Part shown: positions 21,881 to 35,104 of the stretch, in pieces | Numbering within the stretch: the first letter of the stretch is position 1 | Layout: every line of letters starts with the position of its first letter | Assembly: GCA_013400975.1 (NCBI GenBank) | Contig: WBMZ01000389.1 | Coordinates: forward strand, 1-64,000 | Direction of reading: 5' to 3' | DNA length: 64,000 nucleotides | From: Atrichornis clamosus | Lineage: Eukaryota > Chordata > Aves > Passeriformes > Menuridae | Position numbers and translations under genes: made by a program | Notes under the pieces: model-generated | The model's input: the letters and a program-made list of their open reading frames with translations, nothing else | Told to the model about the DNA's origin: nothing | The model's database searches: none

Positions 21881-22286
21881 TGAAAGAGCTGGGGATGTTC
21901 AGCCTGGAGAAGAGAAAGTTTTGGGAAGACCTTAGAGCATCTTCCAGTGCCTAAAGGGGCTCCAGGAGAGCTGGAGAGGGACTTGGGGCAAGGGGTGGAG
22001 GGACAGGACAAGAGGGAATGGCTTCTCACTGTCAGAGGGCATTGGGATATTGGGATGAAATTGGGATGATATTGGGAAGAAATTCTTCCCTGTGAGGGTG
22101 GGGAGGCCCTGGCACAGGGTGCCCAGAGCAGCTGTGGCTGCCCCAGCCCTGGAAGTGCCCAAGGCCAGGTTGGACGGGGCTTGGAGCACCCTGGGATAGT
22201 GGAAGGTGTCCCTGCCCATGGCAGGGGGTGGGAATGAGATGAAATTTAAGGTTCCTCCCAACACAAACCATTCTGTGATTCTATGA
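21881..22286 (+). mobile_element. CR1 LINE 3' fragment with intact tail
   Basis: A plus-oriented CR1 runs from GAGCTGGGGATGTTCAGCCT through GGACAGGACAAGAGGGAATG, CCCAGAGCAGCTGTGGCTGC and TGGGATAGTGGAAGGTGTCC. It ends at the terminus ACCATTCTGTGATTCTATGA. An extra tandem of ATTGGGAT-type units expands the middle (22042-22082). Confidence 0.93.
22042..22082 (+). repeat. Short tandem expansion inside CR1
   Basis: Four imperfect units of about 11 bases contain ATTGGGAT or ATTGGGAA. Comparable CR1 copies have one or two such units before GAAGAAATTCTTCCC. Confidence 0.75.
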
Positions 22287-25200
22287 AAGGTTAAGAAAGG
22301 TGATCTTTTTAATATCTCTGAATTAAACAGTTGCATTAAAAGTCGCACTGGTATCACATCTTGCTGCTCCCCAGTTCTGGGGTCCATCCACGTGTGTTTA
22401 TGTGTGTGTGTGGTTTCACAAGGATTGTGCTAAAAGTCACTACCAGAATGTAAAATCCTTCCCTGGAATTGCAGGGAACAACCACCTGGCAGCAGCAGTA
22501 AGAGTGTATTTATACACATCTTTAAAACCACATCTGTTAAAAGGTAGAAAAATAAAGATTTATGCAAAGGACACCAAGAGAAGACAGATGATAAAAAATT
22601 GAGCGGAAGAAATTGTACGTAATCCTAGGAATTTCTCAGGAAAAAAGCTCATTCTTCATATCCTTTTTTCTTCAGAGACTTTGCCGCTGCCATGAAAATC
22701 AGAAATGTCCTGTTTTAATTCCTGAAATCACCGATGCCTTCTGTGAAAAGCTGGTTCTGCTTCTCTCCAGCCACGGCATGGATAATTTCAGTGCTTCCCG
22801 AGGGACAGGAGCTGTAACTCATCCCTGCAGGATGGGAAAGCAAACCCCGGCTGAGCCAGGCCAGGTGCCGGAGCAGCCTGCGCTGTCCAAACGGATCCTT
22901 TTGCTCTCCTCCTCTGCTTCCCCTCAAAAGGCCACAAGCCTCAGGCCCTGGGTTTGCCCACAGCCCCGTGGAGCAGCACAGCACAGCACAGAGCACAGCT
23001 CCTCCAGCAAGACCCTCACCTGCCTTTCCCACATTCCCAACATCTCTGTTGACAGTTCGAACAACCCTTCCCATAGGTCTGGGATTGGAGGCCTCTGGCA
23101 GCCCCATCTGCTGTGTCAACTCAGCCATCAAGTCTTTCTACAGCTGGCCAGAACTTTTCCAAGGCACCAGTTTCCCCTGGAAACCTGTTTGGCAGATGAC
23201 AAAACCAGCCCATCCCAGAGCACTCCCCATCAGGGTTCCATCAGGGACTGTCAGGGTTCCACCCTCTGCTGGTGCCCTTTCTGCTGAAACACATCCCTGA
23301 CCAGCCCGGAGTGGATAACCAGCTTCCAGCCTGCAAATGAAATTCTCAGTTATGTCAACAAAACGAAGAGCCCAGACTTTCCCAGAGAGCAGAAGCCCCT
23401 ATTCCAGCTCGTTCAGCCACTCCGTGTTTCCTCCCTTTCCAGCCCTGGAGCCAAGCCCCAGCCAGTGCCCGGCCAGCCCCGCTCTGTCCGGCAACCACAG
23501 AGGAGCAAATCGAGTGGCAGGTCATGAGCTGCCACCACAGCCACCCATTAACACTGCACGTCCTCTGCAGGGCCCCAGCAGCAGGGGGGATGCCGAGCTG
23601 TGGTGCAGGGATCCACGAGCACATTCCAGCCAAAACCGGGCTCACTGCGGAGAGGACACCTCCCGGTGTGCAGGGCAGCACAGGCACACGGAGATGATCC
23701 CGGCCCCCTCTGCACCACGGGCCCTCTGTGACGCTTCTCCTGTCAAGGAGCTCATTCATGAGCGATAAAGCAACTAATTGTGGAGTAATGAGCAGCTCCT
23801 TATGGGACGGAAAGCCAGGCAGAGCAGAGCTGCAGAGCTGGGCCGTTCTGGAGAATACTGAGTTTTATCTTGCAGGAAACCATTTGGGTTTTTCTTTACT
23901 CTTTCCTCACTGAAGAGCAGGATAATGACCTGGCCCTTTCCATCGTGTGTCTCCCTGTCTCTTCCCATGTCCCACACAGCTGCACCACCTTTCTGAAGGC
24001 ATGGGAGTTTTTATCTTTTTTTAATCACTCTCCTTAACTCGGAGTCCCTGGGAAGGATGACCATCTCTTCCCATGAAGTAGAACAGGCTCTTGCACAGCC
24101 AGAGTTCTGCTTGACTGTGACATGACTTTACACTAATTGATTTTGTTTGTTTTCTTTAAAATGCATTAAAAGCCTCATTAGGTTTTGGCAACGCCGTCTT
24201 TGACGTGCCCTCGTTCTGTCTGTGCAGTGAGAAACCCAAAAGCCAAGCGAGAGTGGCCACGTGAAATTCAGCACTGGGAAAGAGAAACTAATCTGGGGTT
24301 TGGTTGCAGTTTAGCAGAACGGTGTTGCTGACCAGACATTTCCTTAGGATTGTTTGGATTTTCCGTGGATTTAAATTTACGGATCACTCAATAGCATTTA
24401 TCGATGAGTAATGCATCTCCATGGCATACCCCACTGAGTCATGGAAGACTGCAGTCAGCCTTAAGAAAACATCTAGAGAACTAAAATCCCAACGTTTCGT
24501 GCTACCAAACCCAGTTACAACAAGGCTGGAATTTAGTGGAGAAGCCAAGCAGGCTTTCCCTCCCTCCTGCAGGTCTCTAGTGCCTCAGGAGAAGAGCTGG
24601 ATACCAAAGAAATGAATCATGTAGTGAATGCCAACCTCTATATGTCCAAGCCCCAGAATTACACGTTAATAAGAAAGCAAAGCATTGTTCCAAGTGCCAG
24701 GGCTATGAAATGAAGATTGCAACTGATGTAAGTACATCAGAAACCTAAAGACCCCTAGCACGATGTGCCAGCTGCAATGTCAAGGCAGAGTGAAAAGGGA
24801 AAAAATACAGTAAAAAATACAAAGCCTGGAATCTTAATTTCTCTCCGTGGCTGCAGCCGTGGCCGGTTTTTGCAGCCCCTCTGAGGTGTGCAGCTCTCTG
24901 TGCCAAAGGCAACAACTCATGGGCTTCTCCCCCTCCAACTCCAACTCCAGTCCCACTGGTGTCACTGCTCCGAGCTCGGGGCTGCTCAGGACACTGGGAC
25001 ACCAACACTTCCTGCTGTGAGGAGCTTTGCATTTCAAGCAATGACCAAGATTCCTCCCTCCACCATCCCAAATTTAACTGAAGACATTTAATCTGTTTGG
25101 CAGAACTTTGTGTCAGCATTAAAACCCCCAAAAATACGAACTTCCCCAAGAGGTCAAACCAACTTGTTCCTCTGTGTTCCAGCTGTCTCACGCTTCAGCT

Positions 25201-28200
25201 CTTCTAATTAACAGGGATCCTGATGGTCCTTGGAGGCAGGTGGGTTCAGCAGTTCTGTTCTGGGCTCCTGCTGGGAATGTGTCAGGATGTGAACATGGCA
25301 GTGTCAGAGCTACAGGGAGGCCAGAGGGGATCTCACCAGCACAACCCTTCCCACCATCCAAACCTTCACCATCCTCAGGGCTAACACGTGCCAGAGGAAC
25401 CTGTTTGTTCTGCCACACAAAACCTCTCCATCTGCTCCAAGGACATGTCCAGGACCACTGTTCCCACTACACACCACGTTCCACACTGCAGCCAAGCAGC
25501 CTCACTCATCTGTCCCCAAATGTTTAAGGCTGTATCTGGGTCAAACTTTGATATCCCCAAGCAACATAAAACATTTCATCCTCTCAAAAGCAGGTCCAGA
25601 AGCAGCAGATGGTGACTGGAGAATGCATGGAGGTGACACAGAACCATCCCAGCCCTCCCCGGATCATCCACAGCTACAGAGCAACACTGGGAAAACAAAC
25701 AGTGGTATCGATTCCAGCTCACACAGTTATTAGTTAAGAGTTGTTATTTTAAAAGCACACACTGAGAAGCTTTCCCTTCTCCAGCTGCTTATTTTGTTTG
25801 ATTCGCACAAAACCCACGGACATTAATTTTAGCTGTACTTAATTGAATAATTTCTCCGGGGAACGGTTCAGGGACAGTTTGAAGGCAGGCTGTTTCCAAG
25901 AGCCATTACCAACTGGCACGTACCACAGCCCACAGTGCCAACCCAAACAGCACTTTTGGATGTTACTGGAACTGCTCTCAGCCCAGATGTGTTGAGAACT
26001 CGCAGTGATACAAGGCAGGCAAGAACTATATTCACATGATAGGGTATTCCGAGTTCCCTCTCCCAGTTATCTGCCAGGAGATAAGAGTCTCCTTCCCTGC
26101 AAGTATTTGAGTGCAAAGTCATTTGTTCCTCCTCTTCACTCCCAATAAGTGACCTTTCCTTTTGTTCACCGTGTTTAAAGCACACCAGCACAGTCACCTG
26201 GTATCAAACAGTCCTTTACAACAAAAATATTCTTGTAGGATTTATAAAATGTTGCCTCCATTTTGCAGCACTGACTGAAGTCCCCAGTGCCACACACCCA
26301 GCACGCTGTTCTCACTCACTGGGCTCTTTGTATTTGTAATTAATATTTGTATTCAAATCCCAAATCCAAGTGCACCAGCAACACAGAGATTGGGCCAGAC
26401 TACCAAAACTTCCAGCAAAATCTTCAAGCTACAGGGACAATGTCATCGAATTATTTCTCTACAGACTTGACTGAGAAAAAGCAAGGAAATCCTGCTAATA
26501 AATAAAATAACCATAAAATCTGCATGTCTAGGAAAGCCCGGAGCACTGAGAGGCTGGAAGGCCACTTACATGGGTATAACAAAACCCTGCCAAGCAAAAC
26601 ACTTCTCCTGCTACAATATGTTTGTTCTCTGCAAGCTTACAGCAGAAATGAAAGGACAGAAGCTATTTCAGACTCCACATTTATTTGTTTTCCCTTTATC
26701 CAAAATCTAAGCAGGATTTTTAAAATACTGCCTTCAGAAAGCATTGGTAATGTTCACTCCTGCTTTCCTTTAGCAACTCTCATTTTCCCCAAGTTTTCAC
26801 ACTATCGCAACTCTTTTCCATAGATATCAATAGCTTGCATTACAAATACAAACCAGTTGCCATAATTAGCTAAGGTAGAAGGTTTAGCAATTCCCCATAA
26901 AACACTGTTTGGCTACTAAATACCCCAAGTTGAGGTTTACAGTCCATTTCACAATGAAAGAAACCAAAAAACCCCACAAAAATACCCAAACCAAAATACC
27001 TAAAATCAAAACAACCAACAGCAAAACAAAAACACACCAAAACAAAATCCAAAAAAGCTACGTTATGCAGCTGCTGCTACTTTAAGATCTCCTTGGCAAT
27101 GACTGCTTCTACACTTCATAAAATGTGGGCCCATCCCAGGAACGTAACACAACCCTTGTGGGTACCAAGGAACCGGGCCTTAGTCCACTGAGAAAAACAA
27201 AATAGTGAGACAGAGCATCTCATCCATTTGGGTCACAGCCACCTCAACCCAGACCTGCACCTTCCTCCCACGAGATAAAAGTCAATTCTCCTCCATTTTT
27301 GCCAAAGTAACCCCAGTGGAGGCCTCTGTGGGAGGACTCCCTCAAAACTGCACTGCCTGCTCAGGGTTTGCTCACAAGAGGTGCTGCCACAAACCCCCCC
27401 TTGCAGACCCCTCCATCCATCAGCCCAGCCGTACACCAGGAGTGCCTGAGCCTGCCTGGGAGCAGGACAGGTCCTGAGCACCCCTGGGATGCCCTGGAGC
27501 AGGGGGGACACGGCACTCATGGATGGATCCCTCCTTCCGCCCCCACAAAGGGCCCCTCTCTCGGGACCCCCGGCAGAAGTTTCCCAAGCACCTTTGGAAG
27601 GAATCAACCTCATTTCTCAAAATGTGCCCATGAAACAGCCCCAGCTCCGAGGGGGTTTGTAGGGATGATTATAAATGACTGATGTCACTTGGTCCCCAGG
27701 AGAAAAATCCCCAGATTGTTCAGCTTGGCTGGGAAGAATCGCCCAGCTCTGTGGCCAGCGCCTTCAAAGAAAGGAATAGTGAAATTCCTGGGATGTCTAG
27801 CAGGCTGTGCAGGATGTATAAACTCATTCCTACTCAAATTAAAGAAAACTCAATCCAAAAAGCAGGATCAAACCATCCCCCAAGTGTTAACTGTAACACC
27901 ATTCCCAACCCACGAGAACGCCCCACATTTTTCACATTAAAAAGCTTAAAAGTTAGTGAAACACTTCATTGCCGCCACGGCCCCTACAACTGAGAATTCC
28001 TCAACAACTGGAGATTAAGTGCTCTTGGTTTCGACACAGATTAAAGAAGATTGGAAAAAATGACCAGCAGTGTTCCTGCACAGCTGGAGACCAAAACTGT
28101 GTTCCATGGACGGCGGCCTGAGGAGCAGGAGGGATGGACGTGCCCACGTGGTGCTGACTCCAGGGATTCAGACGGAAGGGCTGCCTTCCCTTCCTTCCAT

Positions 28201-31200
28201 TTCATTCATTCTCAGAGCGGGCAGTGGTACAGACACACAGAGCAGTGAGCCAGCACGCTCTGGAGGGTTTCCTGGGGAGACCAACACAGAACAGAGCTCA
28301 ACCCCTACTGCAAACCCTCACCCTTTAAAGGAAGATGGGGCTTGTTTATTTTTATTTTTAATGAAAATGCACATTAGAAACCTGATGAGCACCTTCCCCC
28401 AGCCAGACCAACCTGACCCTACACGCTGTGTCTGAAAGAGAGGCTCAAACACAGTGAGGTCCCCATCAATACCCTCTGCAGACCCCATCACCACACAGGG
28501 GCAGATGCCAAATTTAGTGTAAAAAAATTCCACTGGTCAAGTCCTGGCTCCTAATCACAGGATCAGCCATCAGCCCCAGAATACACACAGCTTTTGGCAT
28601 ACCAGGAGTCCACACAACCTTTGGAACAACCCTCATGTACAGAGCCAGGGGAGATGCCAGCCTGCAGCCCACTGCCACAGGATGACAATCAGTGACAGCA
28701 CCTGGGAACACAGCACACAAGGCCAGCAGGGAACACCTCCCTCCCCAGTCCACCCCTTACAGCCATAGGAGCTGACAAGAACTCCAGGAAAGTTCACCAA
28801 AACCACACTCAAAATGACCAGACACCTCTGCCAAGTGCTAAAAGCTGATTCCTACCAGGTTCTGCTGGTCTGTACATCCACTCTGCACCTCTGCAGTTAA
28901 ACCTCTTCTAAAACACCCCAGTCTCACCTGAGCATTAAGGGAATTGTTTAACTCTGCTCAAGACTGTTAGAGAAGAGGAGAATGCAGACCCATGTATCAG
29001 TGGGATGTCAGGCCTGCAGAACACAAGTGCCATTTTAATAAACACTGGGCTTGGGAACAAGCCAACAGAGCATCAGAGTATTCACCACAAGAGCATCAAG
29101 CTGTGGACAGCTGCATGGCATTATCCTCTTGGATCACAAATGAGGAGGAAAGCCACTTCAGAACTGGTCTATCAATCATGGGAGGAACCAGAAAACTTGC
29201 AAGTGCTTCATGGTTACAGTATTGAAAGCAGCTGATAAAGCTAAGGTCAACCCAGGCATCTGGGACTCATCTCCAGCTGACATACTTCATCAAGCTCTAC
29301 TGGAATCAATGATAAATTCAGTAAATTAGCAAGAGGAATACAGCACCTAACAACATGCTCAGAGCTGGGCAAAGAGCAGCAATTAGATGCCCTGCAGTGA
29401 TGGCTCTCCTTGGATATCTCTGGAATCACAGTGTCCTGCCTGCCCAGCCACCTGCCTAGGAGTCTGACAGGCCAAAAGCAGGGAAAAACATCTCCAGAGC
29501 TGATGGCTCAAAAATATTCCATTCCCAGTCTGCAGGCATGGAAAAAGTTCTGATTTCTCAGAGAAGTGGTTAAAACAACAGACAGGGTGGAAGAAGAACT
29601 TCCACAGATAAGACGACCTCGAGTCCACAGGTCCTGGTCAGCCTTAGCTAATGATTTTCTTTCTTCCCACTTCCTTCCACCAGAAGTTGTGCCAACTTTC
29701 CACATGCCCTCCCATGGATTTTCTGCAGATGTGGCTGAACACTCGGTGTTTAGGGTGGCTCTGTGCCCGTGGATTTGTGCAGAGCAAGGGAAGGCAGTGA
29801 TACAGAGGGAACCCTTGCACAGCTGCTCCGCTGCTCTTTGATGTTCTCCTTTCCACAGCTCGTTTGTTGGAAGGACCAGGAGTGATTAATTGGCACGAGC
29901 TGCACAGAGCTGAGGGGCTGCTGCCACAGGGCTGCAGACACTCGAGAAGAGTGTGGCTGAAGCCTGGTTTGGTCTCCACACCCGAGTTGTGAACTCCAGT
30001 GTGATGAACTCCAGCGCAGGAAGGAGCCCCAGAGCCCCCACTTTATCAGGCTGCACCAACACAGGGTTTATCAAACTGCAGAGACTGCTGGGGCCTGCTG
30101 TGCTTCCCCTGCAGCCCTCTGCAGCAGTGCCTGGATGGCTCCTGGATGGATGGGAGCAAGTCAGCACAGTACCTGACTGCAGCAGGACAGCTCGTGCAGC
30201 AAACAGCGTTTTCTGGAGACAAAATATTTCCAAAGAGAAATTAATTTTTTTAAAAAAGTGAATTTATGTATACAGGGCAAAAAAATTTACTCCTAGTTCT
30301 GTGTGTGTAACCTCGAAGTTGTTTTTTCTAATTGCTCATCTTATGACATCCAACTTTAAAAAAAGAAAATATTGATACTACAAAAGGCAGTTTTAGCCTA
30401 GTGTTTTTATTTTTTGCCTGATTTTTAACAAGGAAAAGCCATTTTTGTCATTTGTTAAACCTGTTTCTTAGCATACTAGTACTCATCTGTTGTTCCAGAA
30501 CCTGGAATAAGGGCAGAGACCTTCCTGAACAGAGCAAATATCAACTGAATACACAGAATGTGCCTCTTCTACTTGCAAAGTCACTGTTCTGCAGAGGCTT
30601 CCTGAGCCTGATCACAAGAGAACACCAAGAATATTGAGATTATTAGTCCAAGTAAAGAGCCACAAGCTTTTTACTTTACAACTCCAGTTTTAATAAATCC
30701 CAATAAACCCCATTATATTTCCCAAGGCAACTTGAGAGTGGCCTGCCCTGCAAGATCTGTCCTTTTTACCTTTGAGGCTACGAGCTCAATTTTAAGACAG
30801 CTGGTAGTACAGACTCCTCATGTTTGCTCTTCCCATATGGGCTGGGAGAAAGTTATGGATGTTTTCATCATTCCTTTGAAAGGACAATGGACCCTTGCTG
30901 CATTGTTTCCAACCCAAATAATTCTGGAACCCAAATGGGTATTAATTGGTGGATGCATTTACAAATCTCCACGAGCACAAAGGGCCAGATTCAATGGCTT
31001 GGCTGAGGCCATTGTGTTTCTTTCTTTACAAAAAATGTTTTGGACATTAAACACCACTATTTTACCCTCTTCCAGTTCAGTCGTGACCCTGGTCAGACCC
31101 TTCCCCTGCAGTGGGGATGATAAATGGGTGAACAGTGGCTGCAGCAGACCTGCACCTCCTGGGCTTCCTCCACACACCCTGCAAACAGGGATAATTCTGT

Positions 31201-34200
31201 TATCAGGAAAACTGTCAGTTTGTCAGATCAGAAAACACGAGCTACTATCTTTAATTATGGAAATCAAGGAAACATGATCATTTCCAAGTGAGACCCAGAG
31301 CTGTCCCCACATTTCTACACATGCTTTAGAAGGAGCAAAACCCAATCCACCCTTTAACCTGCACTGACTGCATGAAGATGCATAATTTGATTATTTGACA
31401 TTTTGTAAAATCTTAGGAAGCCCCAGCACAGGCAGTGGCAGGTGCTCCAACAGCCACACGGAGCTCACAGCCTGGCCACACTTCCAGGTCTCTGGATTTT
31501 GAAGTTTCACATCCCCAGCAGTATTTCATGACTTCTGATGGTGGGTTCAGGGCCTCAATCTTAAATTATTTTTTTCAAACCCTCTTAAAACACATTTAAT
31601 CCTTTGTTTTCTTTCCGAGGAGAAAGGTTTCACATCTGGACTGTCAACCTGCATTCCAGAGCATTAGCCTGGCAAACTGAAGCAGCTGAGCTGTAAATCT
31701 CCAAGAAGAGAACTTGTCATGGAAATCGAAACTCAGCGTTAACTACGAGCCCAGTTCAGCAATGAAGCCAACAATAAAAGCCAAAACAATGCAGGCAGCC
31801 CCAAGACAACTTTGAAAACGAATCCTGATGTCTGAGAGAGCAAACCACCACCAACCACCTCAGATTGAAGCAGCATCACTTACTTGGATATAATTCCAGC
31901 CACCCAAGAGCCCATGGGGAGCAACCACCACTGACACAGCTGAACTTGGCACCATTTTCTACAGCCAGCACCTCAATTTCATGAGCAGGCTGCAGTTTTC
32001 AGATGTGCCTTGTGAGAGCTGAATGCTCAGCCCCTGTGAGCTCCAGGAGAGCCAAGCTCCTTGTTCCCTTGGGATCCCACTTCTCATGGCTCTCTGCTGG
32101 TGCTGAGTGCTGGGACACAAGCAATGAGAAAGAAAGCAACAAGCTGAGCTCCAAAGATTTAAATTCTTCCAGCCAGATTTCAATAGAATCCAAATGTCAG
32201 CAATGCAATATGCAAAACTGATTCAGCAACAAGAGGGTGTAGAAGGGTAAAACTAATACAAATAGAAAAATCAAAATCAGCCCAGGACAACAGCATGTTA
32301 CCAAGTGTCTCAGCTAAGGTAGTAAAAAAGTGTTCATGTAACATTTTTTGATCATTGCAGCATGTATTTGTTCAGATTTTTAGATTTATAGGTTAGCTGC
32401 TAAAAAGAAATCCATTTTTGCTATTAATTTGTTTCCTTTAGAGGGAAAATTGTTTTGGAAAAAGACAACTTGAGGCTGAACTCAGCTCTGGAGCGGCCTG
32501 GAAGCAAGGAGTGGCTGAGGCACAAACCTCTGAGCACCAGTGGTGTGGCTGCTTCCCTCCTCTGTCTGCACTCACCGACAGCCCAACTCCATCAGTTCTT
32601 AGACTTTCTACCAAAGTGATTCATTAAATCTCTCTCCCTACCAAACACACAATGCAGAGCTTTGTGTGCTGGGCTCTCAGGATTATTTGATCCTTTCAGC
32701 TCTGCTTCCCTGTGTCTCCTCTGGTCTGAGCCCACCAGGGACGAGTCCACCTCTGCCCCTTCACCGCCGAACACCACGGCCAAGTCCTCCTCCTTCTTCC
32801 AAAAACTGGACAAACACTTCATGAACAACTCAATCCAGTCCTTCTGTTGAACGAACAGCATTACCACAATGTTGTTCTGCTGCATGGAGGCTGCCACAAA
32901 ATCCCTCTGCCCTGTAAGAACCTGTAACACACCAGCCTGGTAACATCCACAGTTACTAAATCCACACCGAGCCTCTCCTGGCTGCTTCCTCAATCAGCAG
33001 GAGAACACACACAAGTTTTTCTCCAAACTATGACACAAGTGCTGTGATACCCAAAGGGAAAACACAGTGTAGGAGCACACCGTTATCTCCCCACACCCTG
33101 CTATATCAGCATCCTGAGCCACCACCACATCTCCCTCTACTATTTTTGTGCTGTCACCTCCCAGCTTTTCTCAGCCTGCTCCCCACCTCCTGCACAGTGA
33201 GCTCCAGGCTAAACCTGCACTGTGTGTCCATGTCCAGCTGCTGCCGAGGGCACTGGAAGCAGGAGGTCCGGGGAAAGGGGCAGCACAGGGCACACCTGGC
33301 TCTGCCTCCCCCAGGTGATCCTGCCCTGACAGCCCGAGCCAGCCCTGCCCTGGCAGGTGAGGGAGGATTACCCAGAGTCCTCTCTCTGCAGGCCTTTCAA
33401 CAAAGGCCTCTATTATAAGATTAAAACCTAGTTGAAGTAATTGTGTATGGAAATTCCTGTTATGGGGGCTGTGGATTGGGTCCTATCGGGTTTCATGGCT
33501 CAGGGAGCCGACTCTGGCAGCCAGGAGGGTTTGCTGATGGCTATTGCAGCTGTGGGCAGCTCTTCCTGCTCACCTGGGTTGTGTCACACAGGAACAGGAC
33601 ACAGCACCATGCTCTGTGACAGACACTTCACTGGAGTAGCACATTTCTTTCTCACCACTTACTAACAAGTGCTGAGCGTAATGAAACTGGTTATCACCAC
33701 ACCTCAGCCATGCAGCACACACAGACACCCCACTCACTGCCCACAGCACCAAAGAGCTGCAGCTCATTCCCAGGACAGGTCTGGAAATGGAAAAAACAGT
33801 TGGAAGGGCATCCACTCCAGCCTACAGTCCAGGAGCAGCCATCCAAAAGTTCAGGTCAATGCCTGAAACAGGGCAAAAAGCATCACAAGGGGCAAAGGAC
33901 AATAAACAAGAGAAAAACCATGGCCAAAGAGTGCAAAGCCACCACGGGGTTGTGTTCCCATATCCACTACAGAGAACTGTGCTACTGCAAACAAGGGGCA
34001 AAGCAGCTTTGAGGAAGACCCCTGGGCTAGGAGGGTGAGTTTTGGGCAGGCTGGGACATCCACCCCAGCAATGACCCCTCTGTGGTGCCCAGCTGCCAAA
34101 CTTGCCCTTGCCAAGGTTTAACATCACTGTACCACACAGGGGAGCCACCAGGTGCCCCAGGGAGGGATGCACACCATGGCACAAGACAGACAGCAAAGGG

Positions 34201-34984
34201 AGAGGGGACAAGCACAGAAATGGAGAAAAAGAAAGAGGGGTTTGAGCAGAGGGAACGTGCTGGCACAAGGAAAGGGATGGCCAGGAAGGCTGGCATGTTC
34301 CCTGACCTCAACCCCGACTGCCCAGATTGGATCAGACATTTTCATTTTCTACCTCAAGCTGTGATCACCAGGCACCAGTTCCTTCGCAAGGAGGCTCAAA
34401 CAGAGCACTGAAAACCCACCTGTCAAAGCCTGCCATCCTTCTCTGACCAGCACCTGAACACAGCCAGCCTGAAACACATTCCTCAGGGATAATACCCAGT
34501 GGATTCTGAAATCTTGGCTGGACAAAGCCCGCAGCTCTCCAGCCTCCCCCTCCTCTCTGATTGATGCCTGTTTTCCAAACGCTGAATGTCCTGGAGATGC
34601 TACAGAAGAGAAAACACACAGAAAATGTGCTGTCTGCTGAACTGCTCTGCTGTCAGGGTCACCATGGGCCACACAAAAACCTAAGAGAGCACAGCCCAAC
34701 CCAGGGAGATGATGCTGCTTTTCTCAGGGTGCTTCAGCAGCCTCCAAGAGAAGAATTCTTTCAGAATAACGTCATAAAAGTGTGGGAATTTATCTTAGTT
34801 CTTCTTTTGTCCACAAAACACTTATAAAAAGTCCAGTCTGCCTTCTTAGATGTCAGTGTCAGAGTCATGTGTGGGGTTCAGCTACTTTAAATGCCTTTAA
34901 GAGCTGGTTGTTCTCACTTCCTCTGCATGCTGATCCTGGAGCATTGCACACACATGGAGCTTCAACCCCCACCCCACGCAGTGC
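22287..34984. other. Long repeat-poor intron stretch
   Basis: No exon and no clear transposon was recognised over about 12.7 kb. AT-rich blocks with several TAAT/ATTA cores lie at about 24120-24430 and 25728-25870. An A/C low-complexity tract is at 26957-27058. Open frames of up to 224 codons (22613-23287) show no known domain. Confidence 0.5.
26957..27058 (+). repeat. A/C-rich low-complexity tract
   Basis: About 100 bases made almost only of A and C with occasional T/G, in irregular ACCAAAA-type words. No period is clear. Confidence 0.75.
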
Positions 34985-35104
34985 TGATGGGACAGGGCTT
35001 GGAGCAAGCTGGGATAGTGGAAGGTGCCCCTACCCATGGCAGGGAGCCGGAATGAGATGGGCTTTAAGGTCCCTGCCAACCCAAACCATTCTGTGATCCC
35101 ATGA
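34985..35104 (+). mobile_element. CR1 LINE tail
   Basis: The last 120 bases of a plus-oriented CR1: GGGCTTGGAGCAAGCTGGGA, TAGTGGAAGGTGCCCCTACC, CATGGCAGGGAGCCGGAATG, and the terminus CCATTCTGTGATCCCATGAA. Confidence 0.9.

Noticed and set aside
26240..26305. Possible third MIR-like relic (CCTCCATTTTGCAG, then GCCACACACCC)
   Set aside because: Only two short words agree and the spacing between them is poor.
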